DNA of 64,000 nt from Pinibacter aurantiacus (GCF_019130065.1 NZ_JAHSPG010000002.1:434001-498000); one strand, 5' to 3'. Positions 1 through 8,875 are shown, numbered from the stretch's first letter. The notes: generated by a model not told the origin, from the sequence alone. Numbers and translations: made by a program.

Positions 1-49
1 GTCATCGGATGCCACATTTCTGGACACGCTGAAGTCCTCGCGCTACCCC

Positions 50-84
50 ATTTTCAAATTTTCAAATTAGCACATTTTCAAATT
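50..84. repeat. TTTTCAAATT-type repeat arm at the end of porX
   Basis: Low-complexity run made of TTTTCAAATT units, ending inside the stop codon of porX (83-85). A nearly identical arm lies at 36638-36675, 36 kb away: both read ATTTTCAAATTTTCAAAT, then a CAGCAC/TAGCAC linker, then ATTTTCAAATT. The partner arm would lie left of the window. It belongs to the family of intergenic inverted repeats seen again at 33.6, 36.5 and 58.9 kb. Confidence 0.7.
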
Positions 85-1642
85 ATGCCTTATTGGTCAT
101 TTTAATCACCGGAACGATCATTTCCTCCAGGCTTACGCCGCCATGCTGGAAGCTGTTTCGGTAGTAGTTTGCGAAATAGTTGTAGTTGTTGGGGTAGCAT
201 AAATAGCCGTCTGCTTTGGCAAAAATGAATGACGAGTTTACAGTTGGTGTAGGCAATCCTGCCTCACGTGGGTCGCGGAAGGCAATTACCTCCTTTGGTT
301 CGTAATTAAGATTGCGGCCGTGTTTATAACGAAGGTTGGTCGTTGTTTGTTTATCACCAATAACCTTGTGCGGGCTGTTTACACGCACACTGCCGTGATC
401 GGTGGCAAGGATGATGTTTACCTTTTTGTCGGCAATGCGCTTTAGTGCCTGGTGCAACGGTGAATGCTCAAACCAGCTGGCAGTAATGCTTCTATAGCTC
501 ATTTCATCGTTGGCAAGTTCTTTCAGCACTTCCATTTCGGTGCGGGCATGGCTAAGCATATCTACGAAGTTGTACACGATCACATTAAGATCGTTCTGCA
601 GCAAATTGTGAATATTGCTCACCAGATCCTGACCTGCATTGTGATTCAAAACTTTTGTATAAGAAGTACGCAGGTTGTCTTTTTTCAAACGTTTCAACTG
701 GTCTTTAAAAAATTCTTCTTCGTACAAATTCTTGCCGCCCTCTTCGTCGTCATTTTTCCACTGAACAGGAAATTTTTTCTCAATGTCTATCGGCAGCATT
801 CCCGCGAAGATGGCGTTGCGTGCATATTGTGTGGCCGTTGGCAAAATGGCATAAAAAGAATCTTCCTGCAGTATGCGAAAGCTTTCAGCAAAAATTGGCT
901 GAATGGCTTTCCATTGGTCAAATCGCAAATTGTCTATTAGTACAAAAAAAGTAGGTACGCCTTTTTCCAGGTGTGGCAGCACTTTGTACTGCAACAAAGT
1001 GTGCGACATGATGGGCATATCAACGCTTTTAGGATTTACCCATGATGAATAATTTTTGGAGATGAATTTTCCAAACTCTGTATTGGCCTCTTCCTTTTGT
1101 GTTTGGAAAACTTCGCGCATTTCAGGACTGTCGCTTTTTTCCATTTCAAGCTCCCAATAAACAAGTTTTTTATAGATTTCCATCCACTCGTTGTAATCGG
1201 GATTGCTGCTGAGTGCCATGAATAAATTTCTGAAGTCCTGCTGATAAGCTGAAGTAGTTTTTTCTGCCACCAGTCTTTTATTGTCGAGAATTTTTTTAAG
1301 GCTAAGCAAAACCTGGTTGGGGTTCACCGGTTTTATAAGGTAGTCGCTTATCTGGCTGCCGATAGCATCATCCATCACATTTTCCGTTTCATTTTTGGTA
1401 ATCATGATCACGGGAATCTGCTGGCTTATTTCTTTGATCTTTGCGAGGGTTTCAAGGCCTGAAATACCGGGCATGGATTCATCCAGCAATACAACATCTA
1501 CCATATTCTCCTTCACATAATCTATCGCATCAAACCCGTTTGACAAAGTATGCACCTGGTATCCCTTGTTTTCCAAAAACATTTTCTGTGATTGCAGGCT
1601 TTCCATTTCGTCGTCCACCCAAAGAATTGTAGCTACCGCCAT
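83..1642 (-). CDS. porX: PorX-like response regulator with PglZ (alkaline-phosphatase fold) domain
   Basis: Cytoplasmic regulator of the type IX secretion system, 519 residues, the usual length for PorX. Residues 1-120 form a CheY-type receiver: acidic pair D10/D11, phospho-acceptor D54 in VVLLDESMPG, and the conserved Lys in DYLIKPVNP. The C-terminal two thirds is a PglZ domain with metal-site motifs FFVLIDNLRFDQW and LATDHGS. In studied species PorX is activated by the PorY kinase, acts with SigP, and hydrolyses cyclic oligonucleotides through the PglZ domain (family knowledge). No porY or sigP is in this window, but gldB, gldD, gldE and type IX cargo genes are. The ATG follows directly on a long AT-rich repeat, so the 5' leader probably contains that repeat. 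The receiver fusion argues against a BREX-type PglZ. Confidence 0.93.
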   Translation of the reverse strand: MAVATILWVDDEMESLQSQKMFLENKGYQVHTLSNGFDAIDYVKENMVDVVLLDESMPGISGLETLAKIKEISQQIPVIMITKNETENVMDDAIGSQISDYLIKPVNPNQVLLSLKKILDNKRLVAEKTTSAYQQDFRNLFMALSSNPDYNEWMEIYKKLVYWELEMEKSDSPEMREVFQTQKEEANTEFGKFISKNYSSWVNPKSVDMPIMSHTLLQYKVLPHLEKGVPTFFVLIDNLRFDQWKAIQPIFAESFRILQEDSFYAILPTATQYARNAIFAGMLPIDIEKKFPVQWKNDDEEGGKNLYEEEFFKDQLKRLKKDNLRTSYTKVLNHNAGQDLVSNIHNLLQNDLNVIVYNFVDMLSHARTEMEVLKELANDEMSYRSITASWFEHSPLHQALKRIADKKVNIILATDHGSVRVNSPHKVIGDKQTTTNLRYKHGRNLNYEPKEVIAFRDPREAGLPTPTVNSSFIFAKADGYLCYPNNYNYFANYYRNSFQHGGVSLEEMIVPVIKMTNKA

Positions 1643-1649
1643 TTTAAAA

Positions 1650-1791
1650 TAATTAATAATTAATAATGAATAATTAATAAAGTGACATGTCTGCGGAAAA
1701 AAGTGATGTCACGAGTCTGTTTAAACAATAAAAAGACTACATTCTATAGCGAATGTAATCTTATTAATTATTCATTATTAATTATTAATTA
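1650..1791. repeat. Perfect 31-bp inverted repeat between porX and the HD gene
   Basis: Left arm 1650-1680 and right arm 1761-1791 are exact reverse complements over 31 bases, made of TTAATTAATAA units. The 80-base interior holds smaller stems: GTGACAT/ATGTCAC, AGTCT/AGACT, and ACATTC-tatagc-GAATGT. The element lies between two 5' ends, and its left arm begins eight bases upstream of the porX ATG. It cannot be just a shared terminator of convergent genes. Confidence 0.85.
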
Positions 1792-1835
1792 CTCAAGGTT
1801 ATAGGTCAAAAATAAATTTTCCCTCCACTAAATTG

Positions 1836-1843
1836 TACATTTG
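1836..1843 (+). promoter_or_regulatory. -7 element (TACATTTG) of the HD-domain gene
   Basis: Matches the Bacteroidota TAnnTTTG -7 consensus, 40 bases before the ATG at 1884. No clear -33 TTTG is visible at the right spacing, so this is a partial match. Confidence 0.4.
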
Positions 1844-1883
1844 GGCTTTCCGCAAGAATTAATTTTAACAAAGCTGAAACAGC

Positions 1884-3104
1884 ATGGCAAATGTGACGAG
1901 AAAAATAATCAACGATCCCGTTTACGGCTTCATTACTATAGATCATCCGCTTTTATTTCAAATCATTGCTCATCCATATTATCAGCGTTTGCGCCGCATT
2001 CACCAGATGGCGTTTGCTTCGCTCGTGTACCCGGGTGCCGTGCATACTCGTTTGCATCACTCGCTGGGCGCGTATCACTTGATGTGTTGTGCATTAGGAG
2101 AGTTAAAAAATAAAGGTGTCGCAATTACTGCAGAAGAGGAGTTAGGAGCAAAGATTGCCATTCTGCTGCACGACATTGGCCACGGCCCTTTCTCTCATGC
2201 GCTGGAAAAAACGCTGATAGAAAAAATGCATCACGAAAAAATATCGTTGTTGATCATGCAGCGCTTCAATGAAATATTTGAAGGGAAACTGCAGCTTGCG
2301 ATTGATATTTTCACCAACAAGTACAACAAGCCGTTTCTCCATCAGTTGGTTTCCGGGCAACTGGACGTTGACAGGATGGACTACCTTACAAGGGACAGTT
2401 TTTTTACCGGCGTTTCCGAAGGCGTAATTGGTTATGACCGCATTTTAAAAATGCTTACAGTGCACAATGACGAACTGATGGTGGAAGAAAAAGCGATCTA
2501 TTCCATCGAAAAATTCCTGGTGGCAAGAAGGCTGATGTACTGGCAGGTTTACCTGCATAAAACGGTGCTCAGTGCAGAAATGATGCTGGTAAAAGTAATT
2601 GCCCGTGCAAAGGAACTTGTTAAAAACGGCGTTCAGGTAGATTGCTCCACGCCCATGCTGGATTTTTTTCTGCACAATCCATCCGCCAGCGATGATCTCG
2701 AAAACCACCTGGACAAGTTTTGTTTGCTTGATGATACTGACCTGGTAAGTACATTTAAAAAATGGATGTTCCATCAAGATAAGATCCTTTCTTTTTTGAG
2801 CACTTCTTTAATTAACAGAAGGCTTTATAAACTAAAATTATCACCGGACCCAATCGATCCTGTTCTCGAAAAAACATTAAAGGAAAAAATTTGTAATACG
2901 TTAAGTATCGACGAAAACGATGCAGAATATTATGTTTTCAGTGGAGAAGCTATTAATACCACGTATGATCCTACCGAAGAAAGTATAAATATTCTGTTTA
3001 AAGACGGCTCCGTAAAGGACATTTCACAAGTGGATAATGCACTAATTCACCGGAATTTGTCAAGCCCTGTGAAAAAACATTACATTTGCTTTCTTAATGT
3101 TTAA
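1884..3104 (+). CDS. HD-domain phosphohydrolase, SAMHD1/dNTPase-like
   Basis: Soluble metal-dependent phosphohydrolase of 406 residues. The HD core is plain: His residues in TRLHHSLGAYH (about 55-65), the metal-binding HD pair in ILLHDIGHGPFSH (H96, D97), and a later Asp in QLDVDRMDYLTRDS. The layout fits the dGTPase/SAMHD1 group, which cuts dNTPs to nucleosides plus triphosphate; the true substrate here is unknown. It sits 73 bases before lpxD in the same direction, a pairing I recall as common in Bacteroidota, which favours housekeeping over phage defence. The ATG at 1884 agrees with the family N-terminus, which begins with a short strand followed by DPVYGFITI. Confidence 0.85.
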   Translation: MANVTRKIINDPVYGFITIDHPLLFQIIAHPYYQRLRRIHQMAFASLVYPGAVHTRLHHSLGAYHLMCCALGELKNKGVAITAEEELGAKIAILLHDIGHGPFSHALEKTLIEKMHHEKISLLIMQRFNEIFEGKLQLAIDIFTNKYNKPFLHQLVSGQLDVDRMDYLTRDSFFTGVSEGVIGYDRILKMLTVHNDELMVEEKAIYSIEKFLVARRLMYWQVYLHKTVLSAEMMLVKVIARAKELVKNGVQVDCSTPMLDFFLHNPSASDDLENHLDKFCLLDDTDLVSTFKKWMFHQDKILSFLSTSLINRRLYKLKLSPDPIDPVLEKTLKEKICNTLSIDENDAEYYVFSGEAINTTYDPTEESINILFKDGSVKDISQVDNALIHRNLSSPVKKHYICFLNV

Positions 3105-3177
3105 AAACCCAAAGAGTATAGGAAGACGTTTACTTAAAAGTTTGAACATTAACTCTTAACAAATATTAAAATTGAGT

Positions 3178-4224
3178 ATGCAATTTTCTGCTGCCCAAAT
3201 TGCGCTTCTTATCAATGGCAAAGTTGAAGGTAACCCTGAAGCTGCCGTTGGTTCTTTTGGAAAAATTGAAGAAGCCACTAAAGGCCAATTATCCTTTTTA
3301 GCAAATCCCAAATACGAGGACTTTTTGTATAAAACTGATGCTTCTGTTATTATAGTAAACGAAGCTCAGGAGTTGAAGGAACCTATTAACGCAACCCTTA
3401 TTCGCGTTCCGGATGCTTATTCTGCTTTTGCAACATTGTTATCCAAATACCAGGAAATAATGACGCAACAGCTTACCGGTATTCAACAGCCATCCTACAT
3501 CTCTACTACCGCTAAGTTGGGCGAAAATATTTTCATCGGAGCGTTTGTGTACCTTGGTGAAAATGTTGTGATCGGCGATAACGTAAAAATATTCCCCGGC
3601 ACCTTCCTGGGCAATAATGTGAAAGTTGGCGACAACACAATTTTGCACGCAGGCGTAAAAATTTATTTCGACTGCGTACTAGGCAAAAACGTTACCGTTC
3701 ATGCCGGTACTGTAATTGGTAGTGATGGTTTCGGTTTTGCACCACAAGCTGATGGTAGCTTTAAAAAAGTTCCCCAGATAGGTAACGTAGTAGTTGAAGA
3801 CAACGTGGAAATAGGCGCCAATGCGACTATTGACCGCGCTACTATAGGATCTACGCTGATTAAATCCGGCGCGAAGCTGGACAACCTTATCCAGGTTGCA
3901 CACAACGTAGAGGTTGGTAACAATACCGTGATGGCTGCTCAAAGCGGCGTGAGCGGAAGTACGAAACTTGGAAGAAATGTAATGATTGGCGGACAAGCTG
4001 GTATAGTTGGCCACATTTCTATTGCTGATGGCAGCAAGATCAACGCACAGAGTGGAGTAAGCAAAAGCATTAAAGCGCCAAACACTGCGGTTACCGGCAG
4101 CCCTGCATTTGACTACACAAGTGCATTGCGCAGCCAGGCACTTAGCCGCAATCTTCCTGATCTTGAAAAGAGATTATCTGAACTGGAACAATTGGTGAAA
4201 CAGTTGTTGACGGAGCGGGTTTAA
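3178..4224 (+). CDS. lpxD: UDP-3-O-acylglucosamine N-acyltransferase
   Basis: Third enzyme of lipid A synthesis: transfers a 3-hydroxyacyl chain from acyl carrier protein to the 2-amino group of UDP-3-O-acylglucosamine, in the cytoplasm at the inner membrane. About 348 residues, normal for LpxD. An N-terminal uridine-binding region (LpxD-type, residues about 1-95) precedes a left-handed beta helix of hexapeptide repeats (about 105-310). The catalytic His lies in LIQVAHNVEVG. A short C-terminal helix with a leucine-rich end (LEKRLSELEQLVKQLL) fits the trimer coil. I place the start at the ATG at 3178; the frame also has a TTG two codons earlier (3172). lpxC/fabZ and lpxA, often next in this phylum, do not follow; a convergent terminator comes instead. 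Confidence 0.95.
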   Translation: MQFSAAQIALLINGKVEGNPEAAVGSFGKIEEATKGQLSFLANPKYEDFLYKTDASVIIVNEAQELKEPINATLIRVPDAYSAFATLLSKYQEIMTQQLTGIQQPSYISTTAKLGENIFIGAFVYLGENVVIGDNVKIFPGTFLGNNVKVGDNTILHAGVKIYFDCVLGKNVTVHAGTVIGSDGFGFAPQADGSFKKVPQIGNVVVEDNVEIGANATIDRATIGSTLIKSGAKLDNLIQVAHNVEVGNNTVMAAQSGVSGSTKLGRNVMIGGQAGIVGHISIADGSKINAQSGVSKSIKAPNTAVTGSPAFDYTSALRSQALSRNLPDLEKRLSELEQLVKQLLTERV

Positions 4225-4228
4225 ATCG

Positions 4229-4366
4229 AATTAATAATTAATAATTAATAATTAAACGGGCTGCATTCAGTAATGAATGTGGCCCGTTTAATTTTATAAA
4301 ATATAGGAATGTCATTTCTCAATTATTCGGCCACGCCTATTAATTATCAATTATTAATTATTAATT
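4229..4366. repeat. Inverted repeat of TTAATAATTAATAA units around a terminator
   Basis: Arms 4229-4254 and 4341-4366 are reverse complements with one mismatch and are made of the same AT-rich unit as the element at 1650-1791. They bracket the terminator hairpin at 4251-4292 and fill most of the gap between two convergent genes; the right arm ends three bases before the stop codon of the minus-strand gene. Confidence 0.8.
4251..4292. terminator. Terminator hairpin between lpxD and the lipoprotein gene
   Basis: ATTAAACGGGC (4251-4261) pairs with GCCCGTTTAAT (4282-4292), 11 bp perfect, with a smaller inner stem CATTC/GAATG. The AT-rich flanks give T-runs on either strand, so it could serve both convergent genes. 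Confidence 0.75.
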
Positions 4367-4369
4367 TGC

Positions 4370-6097
4370 CTATGGCGTTTGTCCTGCCCCATAATCTACC
4401 ACTACATTGTTGGCGAACATTTTACCGTCTTTATGCTCGATGTGGGCGCCTGCCGGAATCATAACGAGTATAGCTGACGACTGGGCCGGAATATTAACCT
4501 CACAAGAGCCCTTTACCTTTTTAGCCACGAAAGATCTGCTGATGACATCATACACGTCGACCTCTTCATTTCCTGCTGCAATGGTTACTTTTTTTGCTTC
4601 TGCGTAAGGGTTATAACTCAAATAAGATGGATAAGCCTTATCGTGAAAGAAATCTGTCGCCAGCAAATCAAGTTGTAGAATACCTGGTACATCAGTTGTG
4701 GCAATGATGCTTCCAAAAATGCCGACGTGACCACTACCATACACACTGAATTGAGAGACATCCGGATTTTTGGGCGCCCATAGCGGTCCGTCTCCCTGCG
4801 CTACGGGAGCTTTCAGATTCTTATACTGCGGATAGCTTGGCGAATGGATGATGCCTTCATAAGCAATCACTCCTTTCGTCACATCCGCTTTTTGCGGAAT
4901 GGTCTGGTGATCCTTTGGCATGTATTGCGGATAAAATAGTTTAGCAGCATTGGCTGCATTCAACATCCATTTGCCAATAACATTTGCATAAGAAGGATCG
5001 TAGCGAACCAAAGGAACCAACGGCCATGCCTGGTCAAAAGTATTCATCAGGAAGCCGTAGCCTCCTCTGTCGGTGGTGCTGCCAACAATACCTGAGATGT
5101 CAATGCCATTCCAGTTGCCCACGAGTGTGCCCCAGCCTTCGCGGCATTTCGGTGTGCCGTCAAATGTCCACTCCAGGAATTTTTGTACATCGTATTTTGT
5201 TCCCTGCTCTGCATTGAGCTTTGCGGCCATGTAAGCGCCAAACGGCATGAAGATTTCGTAGTAAGTATTTTGCGGTTGTTTTTCCAAAGCAGACAAAGCA
5301 CTTTTTGCAGCCTTCAAATAACGGTCATCACCAAACTTTTTATAAGCTGCATACAAAACAAAAGCGTGGCCTGCGGCTGCATCCTGTTGTGTGCAAATAT
5401 TATTCTTCATCGGTTTCATTTTTCCGTAATCGAAAAATGAATAATCGTAGTTGCCGTTTAGAATGGAATCCGCTCCGCAAAATTTTTCTGCAATGCTATG
5501 TGCAATGCTGTCGAAATCTTTTTGGTCAGGATACTTGCTGTAGATGGCATAGAAGAACATGTTTGGATAAACATCGTACCACCAGTCGCGACCATAACCG
5601 CCACCAAGCAGCGCAACTTCGGGACAAGTGTTGTTCATCATGATGTTCCAACCAGTTTCGCGATTAAAATAATTTTTCAACATGCCCACATAGTTCAATC
5701 CGTTCTGGTTGCTTTTGTTGACGCCCGTTAAAGTAGCGCCCAGCACGGCGCCCATGTTTGCCAGCGCTTCATGAAACATGCCTTTGTTGTGCGTGCCCTG
5801 CCTGTCATCTCCAATCGCAGTGAACACGCCCACTACATTTTGATTGTAGTTATGTCGTGTACTGTCCCACCATACAAGCGGCCAGTGTTCGCCAGTAGCG
5901 GTGAAATCAAAAACAGTGTTGTCAAACTTTTGCGCCATCATTTTCCAATCGATGATTTCAAAAGGCTGCGGCATGTTTGACATGGAGTCTACACGACTCA
6001 AATGTTTTTGAGCAACCGGCTCCTGTTTCGTTTGTTGTTGCCCGTTACATGCGAATAGAGTTGCCGCGAGCGTGATATATCCGAGAGTTTTTTTCAT
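4370..6097 (-). CDS. Secreted lipoprotein, probably an (alpha/alpha) toroid glycoside hydrolase-like protein
   Basis: 575 residues from the ATG at 6097, chosen because the reverse strand reads AAAAAGGACT just before it and because it gives a clean lipoprotein signal: MKKTLGYITLAATLFAC with the lipobox Cys at 17. An ATG 30 codons upstream only adds repeat-derived residues. The mature part has many Trp, Tyr and Gly residues and regularly spaced helices (HKGMFHEALANMGAVLG, AAGHAFVLYAAYKKFGDDRY) like six-hairpin glycosidases. I cannot assign a family. Its place at the end of a SusC/SusD-GH130-MFS cluster suggests surface or periplasmic trimming of an oligosaccharide, but catalytic residues are not identified. 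Confidence 0.65.
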   Translation of the reverse strand: MKKTLGYITLAATLFACNGQQQTKQEPVAQKHLSRVDSMSNMPQPFEIIDWKMMAQKFDNTVFDFTATGEHWPLVWWDSTRHNYNQNVVGVFTAIGDDRQGTHNKGMFHEALANMGAVLGATLTGVNKSNQNGLNYVGMLKNYFNRETGWNIMMNNTCPEVALLGGGYGRDWWYDVYPNMFFYAIYSKYPDQKDFDSIAHSIAEKFCGADSILNGNYDYSFFDYGKMKPMKNNICTQQDAAAGHAFVLYAAYKKFGDDRYLKAAKSALSALEKQPQNTYYEIFMPFGAYMAAKLNAEQGTKYDVQKFLEWTFDGTPKCREGWGTLVGNWNGIDISGIVGSTTDRGGYGFLMNTFDQAWPLVPLVRYDPSYANVIGKWMLNAANAAKLFYPQYMPKDHQTIPQKADVTKGVIAYEGIIHSPSYPQYKNLKAPVAQGDGPLWAPKNPDVSQFSVYGSGHVGIFGSIIATTDVPGILQLDLLATDFFHDKAYPSYLSYNPYAEAKKVTIAAGNEEVDVYDVISRSFVAKKVKGSCEVNIPAQSSAILVMIPAGAHIEHKDGKMFANNVVVDYGAGQTP

Positions 6098-6392
6098 AGT
6101 CCTTTTTTTGAGTAGCCGGTGGCCAGGGGCCGGTAGCCGGTGTTTGTGTGTAACTTGTTTTGTTGATAGGGATGTCCGCCATCGCATGCTGTTTTATTAG
6201 AAAATCGGGCGTTCGAATTAATGTCCTACGGACAAAGGGCCGTGTATTCTTACGGTTCTATTGATATTAATGCCCTACGGGCAATAACAATTTTCCCGTA
6301 GGGAAAAAATATCAATAGAAAATAGTACGGGCGACGAGTTTTGCCCGTAGGGCATTAATATCGCTTTCCGGTCTTTCCAAGACTGGCAACTA
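6098..6392. repeat. Intergenic cluster of small hairpins built on CCTACGG / CCGTAGG
   Basis: Between the MFS gene and the lipoprotein gene. Near 6113-6143 the unit GTAGCCGGTG is repeated, with GGCC spacers. Then four tiny stems follow: TGTCC-tac-GGACA (about 6221), TGCCC-tac-GGGCA (6271-6283), TTTCCC-gta-GGGAAA (about 6292-6306) and TGCCC-gta-GGGCA (6342-6354). In addition 6263-6283 is an exact 21-base reverse complement of 6342-6362, and TTCTATTGATATT at 6257-6269 pairs with 6308-6320. The stems therefore nest inside two larger inverted repeats. No coding sequence is visible. Confidence 0.75.
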
Positions 6393-7691
6393 CTACAGCG
6401 TTCCCGTCAACGGCGCTTCTGTCAGAATTTTTTCTTCTGCCTCTTCTATGCCGTGTTCTTTTGCCAATACCTTACCTTCCTTAATAATGTTTTGCGCCAC
6501 AAAAATGGAAAGCAATTGCGCCAGCGCTATAAAGATGAGCGCATATCGCAGCGCCACTTCCGTTGAGTAATAATAGGCAAGAACGATGAATGTTCCTGCG
6601 CCGATGAATCTACCAACATACAATCCTGCTTCGTGGTTTAAGATGTACGCAAACTCATTGCGGTTTTCAATTTTCGACAAAATATCAATGACGCTGAACT
6701 GTATAGGAAAGTAGGAAATGTCGAGCATTGGCTTTGCCAACAATAAAAATAGCATGAAAAGAATAACGCCTGTAGCATTGAACAAAATGCCATTGCATAA
6801 GGCGGCCACAAAGAATAGGATAAGGCCTGCAGAGAAAATATAGATACGGTGTTCCGGTTTGGAAACACGACCGATGATGTACATGATGACCGCGGCGATG
6901 ATGGCACCGATGGATTGTGCTGTGCCCAATGCGCCTTCTTTGCCGAGCAAACGCATGATGAGCATTGCAGGAGCTGTTACCAAATAGCCTTGTGCCAAAC
7001 CTTTTAAGGAAGCGAGCACCAATAACTTTCTCCAGTAAGGATGAAACTTAAAGTAGATGAATTTCTTTTGTTCGGGATTTTTAAAGTCGCCACGAAAGCA
7101 AACAATGGACGCTGCAATGGTGATGAGAAAAACGACGCCTGTTACAATGCGGTAAGCGAAGTTGGCATTTTCCTTATTGCCTACAAGTTCGATAAACCAG
7201 CCCACACAAAAGGGAATGATCACAGCGATGACGGTGTAGAAAAATGTTTCGAGGCCGTAATAGTAGTTTCTGTTTTTATCGTTGGTGATGGACAAGGCAA
7301 GATAGTCCCTGTTTGCCCAATAGAAACCGAATGACATTCCCATGATAATGCCCGCAACGCCAATGCCCGTGACATCAAGGGTTTTGAGCGACATCATGAT
7401 CATCATTGAAACACCGCTTAGCATCATGCCTATTGAGTAAAGCAGTTTAATATTGAACCTGCTTAACAGAAATCCATTGAGTAAAAACGTCAATGGTATG
7501 CCTGTGTAAATGGTAAGCTGATAAATGACCACCTTGGTAGGATCATTGGAGTTGCGCATTACGTAGGCCGCCACAAAAATGTCGATCACCGGCATTACGA
7601 GGGTGTACACGACATTTGTCCATATCAACATTTTAAAATTGAATGGCTGCCTGCGAAAATGTTCTATTTCTGAGGTGAAGTTTTTAGCCAT
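6393..7691 (-). CDS. MFS transporter of the polysaccharide locus
   Basis: Inner-membrane permease of 432 residues with about twelve hydrophobic segments, starting after a short cytoplasmic N-terminus (FRRQPFNFKMLIWTNVVYTLV). Loop motifs such as GFYWANRDYLALS and a cytoplasmic, Glu-rich tail are visible. It ends ten bases before the GH130 gene starts on the same strand reading order (GH130 first, then this gene), so they are one operon. In this setting the cargo is most likely the oligosaccharide or mannosyl-glucose that the GH130 enzyme phosphorolyses in the cytoplasm. That is context inference; the sequence alone does not define the substrate. Confidence 0.82.
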   Translation of the reverse strand: MAKNFTSEIEHFRRQPFNFKMLIWTNVVYTLVMPVIDIFVAAYVMRNSNDPTKVVIYQLTIYTGIPLTFLLNGFLLSRFNIKLLYSIGMMLSGVSMMIMMSLKTLDVTGIGVAGIIMGMSFGFYWANRDYLALSITNDKNRNYYYGLETFFYTVIAVIIPFCVGWFIELVGNKENANFAYRIVTGVVFLITIAASIVCFRGDFKNPEQKKFIYFKFHPYWRKLLVLASLKGLAQGYLVTAPAMLIMRLLGKEGALGTAQSIGAIIAAVIMYIIGRVSKPEHRIYIFSAGLILFFVAALCNGILFNATGVILFMLFLLLAKPMLDISYFPIQFSVIDILSKIENRNEFAYILNHEAGLYVGRFIGAGTFIVLAYYYSTEVALRYALIFIALAQLLSIFVAQNIIKEGKVLAKEHGIEEAEEKILTEAPLTGTL

Positions 7692-7701
7692 TTTATTTGT
7701 T

Positions 7702-8772
7702 CTACATTTTTAAGGTCGAGAGAATTTCTTTTATGGAGAATGTTGCTCCGCAAACCACTTCATCAGCTGCGCCATAATACATGGTGATGGTATCGCCTTT
7801 TACAACATGACCATTTGTGAAAACAACATCTCCAAAAAAGCCTGTTAGTTCATAAGGTTCGGCGGCATGCATGATAGGCTCTTCGCTTCTTGCTAATACT
7901 TTTGAGGGATCGTTAAGGTCAAGCAGCAGGGCGCCGAGACAGTACTGATGTTTTTCATTGGCGCCGTGATAAATTTCCAGCCAGCCTTTTTCTGTTTTGA
8001 TTGGTGCGGCTCCTGCGCCTACACGTTTGCTGTCCCACATGCCTTTGCGGGTTCGTGCAATGCATTTGTGATTGCCCCAATGCAATGTGTCCGGCGATTC
8101 CGCGATCCAGATATAGTTGCCCCCGATATCGACACTGCTGGGCCTGTGAAGTGTATAATATTTGCCGTTAATTTTTTCTTCAAAAATGGCGCAGTCTTTA
8201 TTGTGCGGCGGCAGCATCATGCCGTGCGAATTAAATTTTTTCCAATCTTTCGTGGTGCGTAACCCAACGCCGACGCCATTTTCGGAGACTGCTGTAAAAG
8301 TTAAATAGTAAGTGTCATTGATCTTTGTTACCCTGCAATCTTCAATGCCAAAGCCCTGCAATATGCCTTCGCCGTGTAGCGTTGGATAGCCGGACGGTTC
8401 ATAGAAACGAATGCCATCATCGCTGCAAACAAGCCGCAAATGGGAGAGCGTTGTAAGATAATCTGCGCCTTTGTAATTGATCACTCTTGGATCGCTCGCA
8501 TCAAGTGCAGGGTCGTTCTTTTCTATTTCAATGATCTCAATGCCGCCATCTTTCAGAACAGGAAAAGAAATGATGCCGTCTTTTTGTTTCGGCCTTTCTG
8601 CTACGCGGATAAGCAGCCATGTTTTCCCGTCAAAATCAAATACACCAGGGTTGAGCAAACAAGCTATTTCCAGGCCTTCGCGGCTTGGTGGCAGATCTGC
8701 GGGACGCAAGATGGGGTTTTGATCAAAGCGTTTTGCAATGTCTTTCATAAGTAAAGCGTTATTGCTTGTCAT
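7702..8772 (-). CDS. Glycoside hydrolase family 130 protein (beta-mannoside phosphorylase type)
   Basis: 356 residues, a five-bladed beta-propeller family. GH130 enzymes cleave beta-1,2- or beta-1,4-mannosidic bonds by phosphorolysis, releasing mannose 1-phosphate; a few are hydrolases. Visible family signatures: NPGVFDFDGKTWLLIRVAER (residues 41-60), SDPRV (93-97), and GFGIEDCRVTK with the likely acid Asp145. Later blades carry HGANEKHQYCLGALLLD and YYGAADEVVCGATF. There is no signal peptide, so it acts in the cytoplasm, which fits the neighbouring MFS importer. The start at 8772 is uncertain: a second ATG eight codons in gives a closer match to the usual N-terminus (KDIAKRFDQNPIL). Confidence 0.9.
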   Translation of the reverse strand: MTSNNALLMKDIAKRFDQNPILRPADLPPSREGLEIACLLNPGVFDFDGKTWLLIRVAERPKQKDGIISFPVLKDGGIEIIEIEKNDPALDASDPRVINYKGADYLTTLSHLRLVCSDDGIRFYEPSGYPTLHGEGILQGFGIEDCRVTKINDTYYLTFTAVSENGVGVGLRTTKDWKKFNSHGMMLPPHNKDCAIFEEKINGKYYTLHRPSSVDIGGNYIWIAESPDTLHWGNHKCIARTRKGMWDSKRVGAGAAPIKTEKGWLEIYHGANEKHQYCLGALLLDLNDPSKVLARSEEPIMHAAEPYELTGFFGDVVFTNGHVVKGDTITMYYGAADEVVCGATFSIKEILSTLKM

Positions 8773-8820
8773 TTGTTTTCTGATTGTGCTGCAACGATAT
8801 TTTTTTTCAGCAGGCCGTTG

Positions 8821-8875
8821 CTAAGCCGTTCCTCGTCATTTCGCAATGACGTAAGGTAACGCCATTGCGAAGGAT
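8821..8875. repeat. Intergenic inverted repeat of the CGTCATTGCGA type
   Basis: CCTCGTCATTTCGCAATG near 8829 is mirrored by CCATTGCGAAGGATGATGAGG near 8863, with an inner stem CGTCATT/AATGACG. It lies in the 164-base gap between the LamG gene and the GH130 gene. Repeats resembling CGTCATTGCGAGG are known to me from intergenic DNA of many environmental bacteria, but I cannot verify that here. Confidence 0.55.

Noticed and set aside
83-1642. PglZ domain as sign of a BREX or Pgl phage-defence system
   Set aside because: The domain is fused to a CheY receiver and has the full PorX layout; no brx genes are nearby.
1884-3104. HD phosphohydrolase as an antiviral dNTPase
   Set aside because: It is placed with lpxD and porX in a housekeeping neighbourhood; no defence partner genes.
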